DNA of 64,000 nt from Fulvivirgaceae bacterium JP3-4 (GTDB lineage Bacteria; Bacteroidota; Bacteroidia; Cytophagales; Cyclobacteriaceae): NCBI GenBank assembly GCA_029309925.1, contig JARKND010000005.1:930001-994000 (forward strand). Reading direction: 5' to 3'. This document shows, one piece after another, positions 60,547 through 64,000 of the stretch. Below the pieces are notes generated by a model, which saw only the letters and a program-made list of their open reading frames with translations, made no database searches and had not been told where the DNA came from. Position 1 is the stretch's first letter, and the number at the start of each line of letters is the position of its first letter. Position numbers and translations under genes: made by a program.

Positions 60547-60976
60547 TTCTCGCGGTTGTTTGCGCCTGCCTTCTGGAAAGAACAAAGTCAATGGAATACT
60601 TTCCGCTGCCCAGAATTAATAACGTCACATAAATGAATAAGTATAGTAGCGGCAGTTCTTTTTTTCCAAAAGGGTCATTCCAGTTCGATACGAAGGCGGC
60701 CACCAGCATCGTGGCTATCAACGGAATGGTCGCTATGCGGGTTCCCAGACCGATAAAAATAAAGGTTGAACACACAACCTCAGCAAAAACTGCAAGTACA
60801 AGTGTGGCTGGTTCGCCCAAGCCAATCGGGTCAGCAAACTCAAGATTGCCGGCCATCAGCCGGTAGAATTTAGGAAGGCCATGGGTTAGCATGAATGCAG
60901 CAACAAGGATCCGCAGAAAAAGCAACCACAGATCCAGCCTGTTGTGATCGAATGTCGTTTCAAAAGATCGCTTCAT
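60533..60976 (-). CDS. DoxX-family membrane protein
   Basis: The 147-residue protein has four hydrophobic helices (LDLWLLFLRILVAAFMLTHG, TLVLAVFAEVVCSTFIFIGL, IPLIATMLVAAFVSNW, LYLFIYVTLLILGSGKYSID). The DoxX motifs include THGLPKFYRL and F..G..A. DoxX proteins are small quinone-associated membrane proteins of mostly uncertain function, some linked to oxidative stress. It overlaps the TonB receptor gene upstream by four bases (ATGA) and the small gene downstream by 14, so all are in one operon. Confidence 0.88.
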   Translation of the reverse strand: MKRSFETTFDHNRLDLWLLFLRILVAAFMLTHGLPKFYRLMAGNLEFADPIGLGEPATLVLAVFAEVVCSTFIFIGLGTRIATIPLIATMLVAAFVSNWNDPFGKKELPLLYLFIYVTLLILGSGKYSIDFVLSRRQAQTTARNGSR

Positions 60977-63378
60977 TGCTCAAAATCGCCTCCGTTATCG
61001 TCCCGCTCATTCTCACCGTCTTCACGTCTTTCCCTGCGCTCCTGCTTTTGATTTAAGCGGTATGTAAAGGTTACCCGAAACTGCCGCGGCCGCCACTGCC
61101 CGTTGGTCGTAGAATAAAAATATTGGTCCTCGCTGTCAACCGGGAAGATCTCTGTGATGGATCGGTTCTTCCTCGTATTCAGCACATCACGCACATTGGC
61201 AGTAACGGTTGCTTTGCCCTTGAGAATGTCCTTCCCTAAAGCGAAATCGAGATTATAGGAAGAGAGTTCGCGTCCCTGTGTCGTGATGCGTGGTGCGCGA
61301 TAGTTAAATGATGTCTGGAAATTCAGATTTTCAAAAAGCGTGATTTTCGATGTCGTGCGCGAGTTTAAAGTATAGGTATCGCTGAAAAAATTCTGATCCT
61401 GGTAATCGCCTTCCGTTATTGCGCGGTAAAAATTTGCGCTCGTATTCAGCTGCCACCACTTCTTTACAGAGAGGGAGACGTTGAATTCAAGTCCATACGC
61501 ATTCTGTGTTGAGAGATTGACCGGAATGATCCTCGAAATTCCATCCTCGTCAACCTGTGTGATGCGCTCGATCACGCCAATGCGATAGCGATAGTACGCG
61601 CTCGACAACACAGAGCCATTCTCCCAGTTCAGCAGATATCCCGTTTCGAAGGAGTGTGTGTATTCCGGGTTCAGGTTCGGATTGCCCATGAAGAGGACGC
61701 GTGTGTCTGCAAAATTCGAGAACGGCAGCAGATCCCTGAAGCGTGGACGGTTGATGCGCTTACTATAACTGAGCTGCCAGGTTTTATTCTTACGAACTTC
61801 ATAACCTAGGTTAACGCTAGGAAATAAATTGAAGTATTGGCGCGGGTTGATTTCACCTGTCTCTGTTAATTCTGTCGAGATATCGGAATACTCACCGCGA
61901 ACACCCGCCTGCAGCGAAAGTTTGCTTATCTTTTTTCCCGCCATGACATAGGCTGCATGAATGTGTTCCGTGTAGATGAGATTGTTATTGAATGCTGGAA
62001 ATGGAACCCAGTTGCCTGCTGCGTCCTGCTCCTCCAATCCATAGTCATTGTCTACTTTCCGGTTTGTGCTTCGGAACCCGGCTTCAGCTTTCCCATCCCT
62101 GATCGGGTAAACATAATCGCCCTGCAGGAACCAGTTTTCCTCGAGTGCAATGTTTTCGGCCCGTTGAATGATCGTGCCGTCTGCGGAGGTCTGTGTGTAG
62201 TCTGAATTTTCACCATCGACACTGCGGATGTACTGACCATCGGCAGTGAAGGTGTGTTCCTCACTCGAAAAAATCTTTTTGAAATTCAGGGCTGCCTCAA
62301 TGTTTGTCTCGTCTTCGTGCTCGTTGTCAATCCGTGTTGTGGTATTTTGAAGCTGATCATTGAAGAAGTTGGAAACATTCAGGGTGGATTTGTTCAGGCC
62401 GTCCTCGATGTTGTACATCACAGACCCGGTGAACGAAGTTTTGTCGTTCATGAAGTAGTCAAATCCTCCGCGAATGTTGTGTGAAAGTTCGCTGCTTTCG
62501 CGATCGGTATTCCGCTGAGAAGTGCTGCCATCGCCAAATCGTTGAAAAATATTGTTGTAGCCGGGACTTTTGCGATAGTCGGAGCCATAGCTCGAAAAGA
62601 AATTCAGTTTTTTCCTGCGGATGTTCAGCGAATACGATCCGCCATAAAATTCAGGGTAGCCTGCGGATGCCGTAAAGGTGCCGTTGATGCCGTTTTGTTT
62701 GTTCTCCTTCAGCACGATGTTGATAATACCTACCTCGCCTTCGGCATCGTAGCGCGATGACGGGTTGGTGATCACTTCCACACGCTCGACCATGTTCGCC
62801 TGCAACTGGCGTAAGGCGTCCGGGTCGCGCAACGTGAGGCCTGATGGTTTTCCGTTGATGAGAATTCTGACATTCTCGCTTCCGCGCAGACTCACTGTGC
62901 CGTCAACACCAACGCTCACGGAGGGAATGTTGTCAAGAACATCGGCTGCGTTGCCGCCAATATTGCTCATGTCTTTTCCAACATTGAACACGCGTTTGTC
63001 AAGCTGCAGCTCCATCTGCGACTTTTCACCTGTAATAACGACTTCATCCAATTGACGCGCACTGGATTCAAGCGGAATGATTCCGAGGTCAAGTGGTCCA
63101 CTTTGTTTTGTGATCCTGATTGATTTTTCGTTGAAGGAAAGGAAGGTGATCTTTACGAAGTAGTTGCCCGGTTTTGCTGTGATCTGAAATACGCCCGACT
63201 CATCACTTACTGCTCCGCCCACCATCGTTGAGTCCTGCTGTTTAAACAAGGCAACGCTTGCGTAGGGGATAGGATTATTTTTCTCATCGGTGATACCGCC
63301 TGTGACAATGAGCTGATCCTGCGAATAGGAAGCATGAAAAAATGCAAGCCACAGTATGGTGAGAACAACAAACCTCAT
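60973..63378 (-). CDS. TonB-dependent receptor, outer-membrane beta-barrel family
   Basis: From ATG 63378 (MRFVVLTILWLAFFHASYSQ signal) the 801-residue protein has a carboxypeptidase-regulatory-like domain at about 22-105 (VTGGITDEKNNPIPYASVAL). A plug domain follows at about 115-215 (LDEVVITGEKSQMELQLDKR, VDGTVSLRGSENVRILINGK, VERVEVITNPSSRYDAEGEV), then a C-terminal barrel of the OMP_b-brl_3 type. The tail is charged (RRERREDGENERDDNGG). The substrate is unknown. A histidine kinase gene ends 77 bases upstream, suggesting regulation of this receptor operon by a two-component system. Confidence 0.92.
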   Translation of the reverse strand: MRFVVLTILWLAFFHASYSQDQLIVTGGITDEKNNPIPYASVALFKQQDSTMVGGAVSDESGVFQITAKPGNYFVKITFLSFNEKSIRITKQSGPLDLGIIPLESSARQLDEVVITGEKSQMELQLDKRVFNVGKDMSNIGGNAADVLDNIPSVSVGVDGTVSLRGSENVRILINGKPSGLTLRDPDALRQLQANMVERVEVITNPSSRYDAEGEVGIINIVLKENKQNGINGTFTASAGYPEFYGGSYSLNIRRKKLNFFSSYGSDYRKSPGYNNIFQRFGDGSTSQRNTDRESSELSHNIRGGFDYFMNDKTSFTGSVMYNIEDGLNKSTLNVSNFFNDQLQNTTTRIDNEHEDETNIEAALNFKKIFSSEEHTFTADGQYIRSVDGENSDYTQTSADGTIIQRAENIALEENWFLQGDYVYPIRDGKAEAGFRSTNRKVDNDYGLEEQDAAGNWVPFPAFNNNLIYTEHIHAAYVMAGKKISKLSLQAGVRGEYSDISTELTETGEINPRQYFNLFPSVNLGYEVRKNKTWQLSYSKRINRPRFRDLLPFSNFADTRVLFMGNPNLNPEYTHSFETGYLLNWENGSVLSSAYYRYRIGVIERITQVDEDGISRIIPVNLSTQNAYGLEFNVSLSVKKWWQLNTSANFYRAITEGDYQDQNFFSDTYTLNSRTTSKITLFENLNFQTSFNYRAPRITTQGRELSSYNLDFALGKDILKGKATVTANVRDVLNTRKNRSITEIFPVDSEDQYFYSTTNGQWRPRQFRVTFTYRLNQKQERRERREDGENERDDNGGDFEQ

Positions 63379-63455
63379 AGTCAATCAACAATCAATGATG
63401 CATAAAGTTCGGTTGCAACTTTGAAGCAATTTTGAAGAAAAGTGTTAACAGTTTG

Positions 63456-64000
63456 TTAAGCGAACGCCACTTCAAGCCGGTGCAGTTCGTGAGTGCTGTA
63501 GTAGTTAATCGTAAACCCGTTTATTTCGCAGATTCGTTTTACGATTGATAAGCCAAGCCCCGCAGAATCGCTGCTTTGTGAATTCTTTTTAAACCGCACA
63601 AATAACTGGTCTGTAGGAATACGCACAGGCTCGCCCGTGTTTTCAATTGTCAGGTGACGATTCGTCAGGTGGATTTTGATCGAACCTTTTTCAAAATTGT
63701 GCCGGATCGCATTGCTCAGCAGGTTCATCAAGAGAATATCGGCAAGCGCTGGATGAATCGCCACCATCACTCCGGCAGTGATTGAAGTTTCCAGCGTAAT
63801 CGACTTCATGTCAATTAATTCCTGCAGCAGAAGGATTGCTTTCGCGGTGGCTTCGCTGAGGTTGATTGCCTGGGACGGATATTCCTGATTGTCGAGCTTG
63901 GTCAGCAGGATCAGGGCCTGATTGGTTCGTGCGAGTTTGTCAACGGCCTCGCTGGCCGAGGTGATGAGTTTGGCCTGGTCATCATTAATCTCAGATTGCA
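63456..64000 (-). CDS. Sensor histidine kinase, C-terminal part (cut by window edge)
   Basis: The frame is open from the right edge to a stop at 63456. It contains the second helix of the dimerisation domain (EAVDKLARTNQALILLTKLD) and a HATPase domain: N-box IHPALADILLMNLLSNAIRH, VRFKKNS with the F-box-like segment, and the G2 box SAGLGLSIVKRICEINGF. The N-box and ATP-lid are typical of HisKA-type kinases. The phospho-acceptor His, any membrane helices and the response regulator are outside the window. It precedes the TonB receptor, DoxX and small beta-rich genes in the same orientation. Confidence 0.9.
   Translation of the reverse strand, partial: QSEINDDQAKLITSASEAVDKLARTNQALILLTKLDNQEYPSQAINLSEATAKAILLLQELIDMKSITLETSITAGVMVAIHPALADILLMNLLSNAIRHNFEKGSIKIHLTNRHLTIENTGEPVRIPTDQLFVRFKKNSQSSDSAGLGLSIVKRICEINGFTINYYSTHELHRLEVAFA

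Overview
The window reads as chromosomal DNA of a Bacteroidota bacterium, most likely a Cytophagales or Chryseolinea-type environmental species. The evidence is a giant secreted protein ending in a type IX secretion sorting domain, TonB-dependent receptors with carboxypeptidase-regulatory-like N-termini, OmpA/PD40 and BatD proteins, absence of clear Shine-Dalgarno sites, TAnnTTTG-type -7 promoter elements, and several small proteins of Bacteroidota type (DUF6157, DUF2752, TM2). I see no rRNA, tRNA, CRISPR array, prophage or replication origin. Coding density is high, but many intergenic gaps hold palindromic or inverted-repeat elements of several families.

Layout. 1-4.6 kb: a secreted-protein gene with an in-frame stop (runs off the left edge), a membrane-anchored AraC regulator, a lipoprotein, a TPR protein, a truncated TPR gene and small membrane proteins. 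4.8-12.0 kb: one 2401-residue secreted multidomain protein (degenerate esterase, FnIII, PA14, an SGNH hydrolase nested in an FnIII fold, T9SS sorting domain). 12.1-15.1 kb: a three-gene operon of an Anabaena-sensory-rhodopsin-transducer-like protein, a trehalose-synthase-like GH13 enzyme and a flavin-dependent LLM oxidoreductase. 15.2-16.4 kb: a repeat-rich island around a small winged-helix-like gene. 16.4-24.7 kb: M14 peptidase, Oar-type TonB receptor, MltF-like lytic transglycosylase, DUF6157.

24.8-33.8 kb is a tryptophan/kynurenine catabolic region: 3-hydroxyanthranilate dioxygenase, an alkylguanine transferase, kynureninase and kynurenine monooxygenase on the minus strand, with an SDR, an OmpA/PD40 protein and a 2-aminomuconate-semialdehyde-type dehydrogenase on the plus strand. 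A REP-associated Y1 transposase with two identical, inverted REP palindromes sits between kynU and kmo, and one REP now encodes part of the KMO N-terminus.

34-48 kb holds mainly housekeeping genes: S9 peptidase, GAF/PAS sensor, Nfu, a dicarboxylate/amino-acid symporter, chorismate synthase, BatD, DUF2752/TM2, QueG and a nucleotidyltransferase. It also holds a 334-bp element with 16-bp terminal inverted repeats abutting a truncated PIN-toxin gene. 48-54 kb: a FucP-type sugar transporter behind a LacI-like palindrome, a YCII/DGPF protein with its ECF42-like sigma factor, NadR-PnuC NAD salvage, and an exonuclease/phosphatase-family protein. 54-64 kb is regulation-rich: a second AraC membrane regulator, an HbpS-like protein/7TMR-DISM kinase/NarL regulator operon, an MBL hydrolase, and an operon running from a histidine kinase (cut by the right edge) through a TonB receptor and DoxX to a small beta-rich protein.

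The strongest candidates for further work are the nested SGNH domain, the ASRT-TreS-LLM operon, the REP-derived KMO N-terminus, the MITE/PIN junction, the HbpS-like kinase operon, and the inverted-repeat-bounded small gene with a perfect operator-like palindrome over its promoter.
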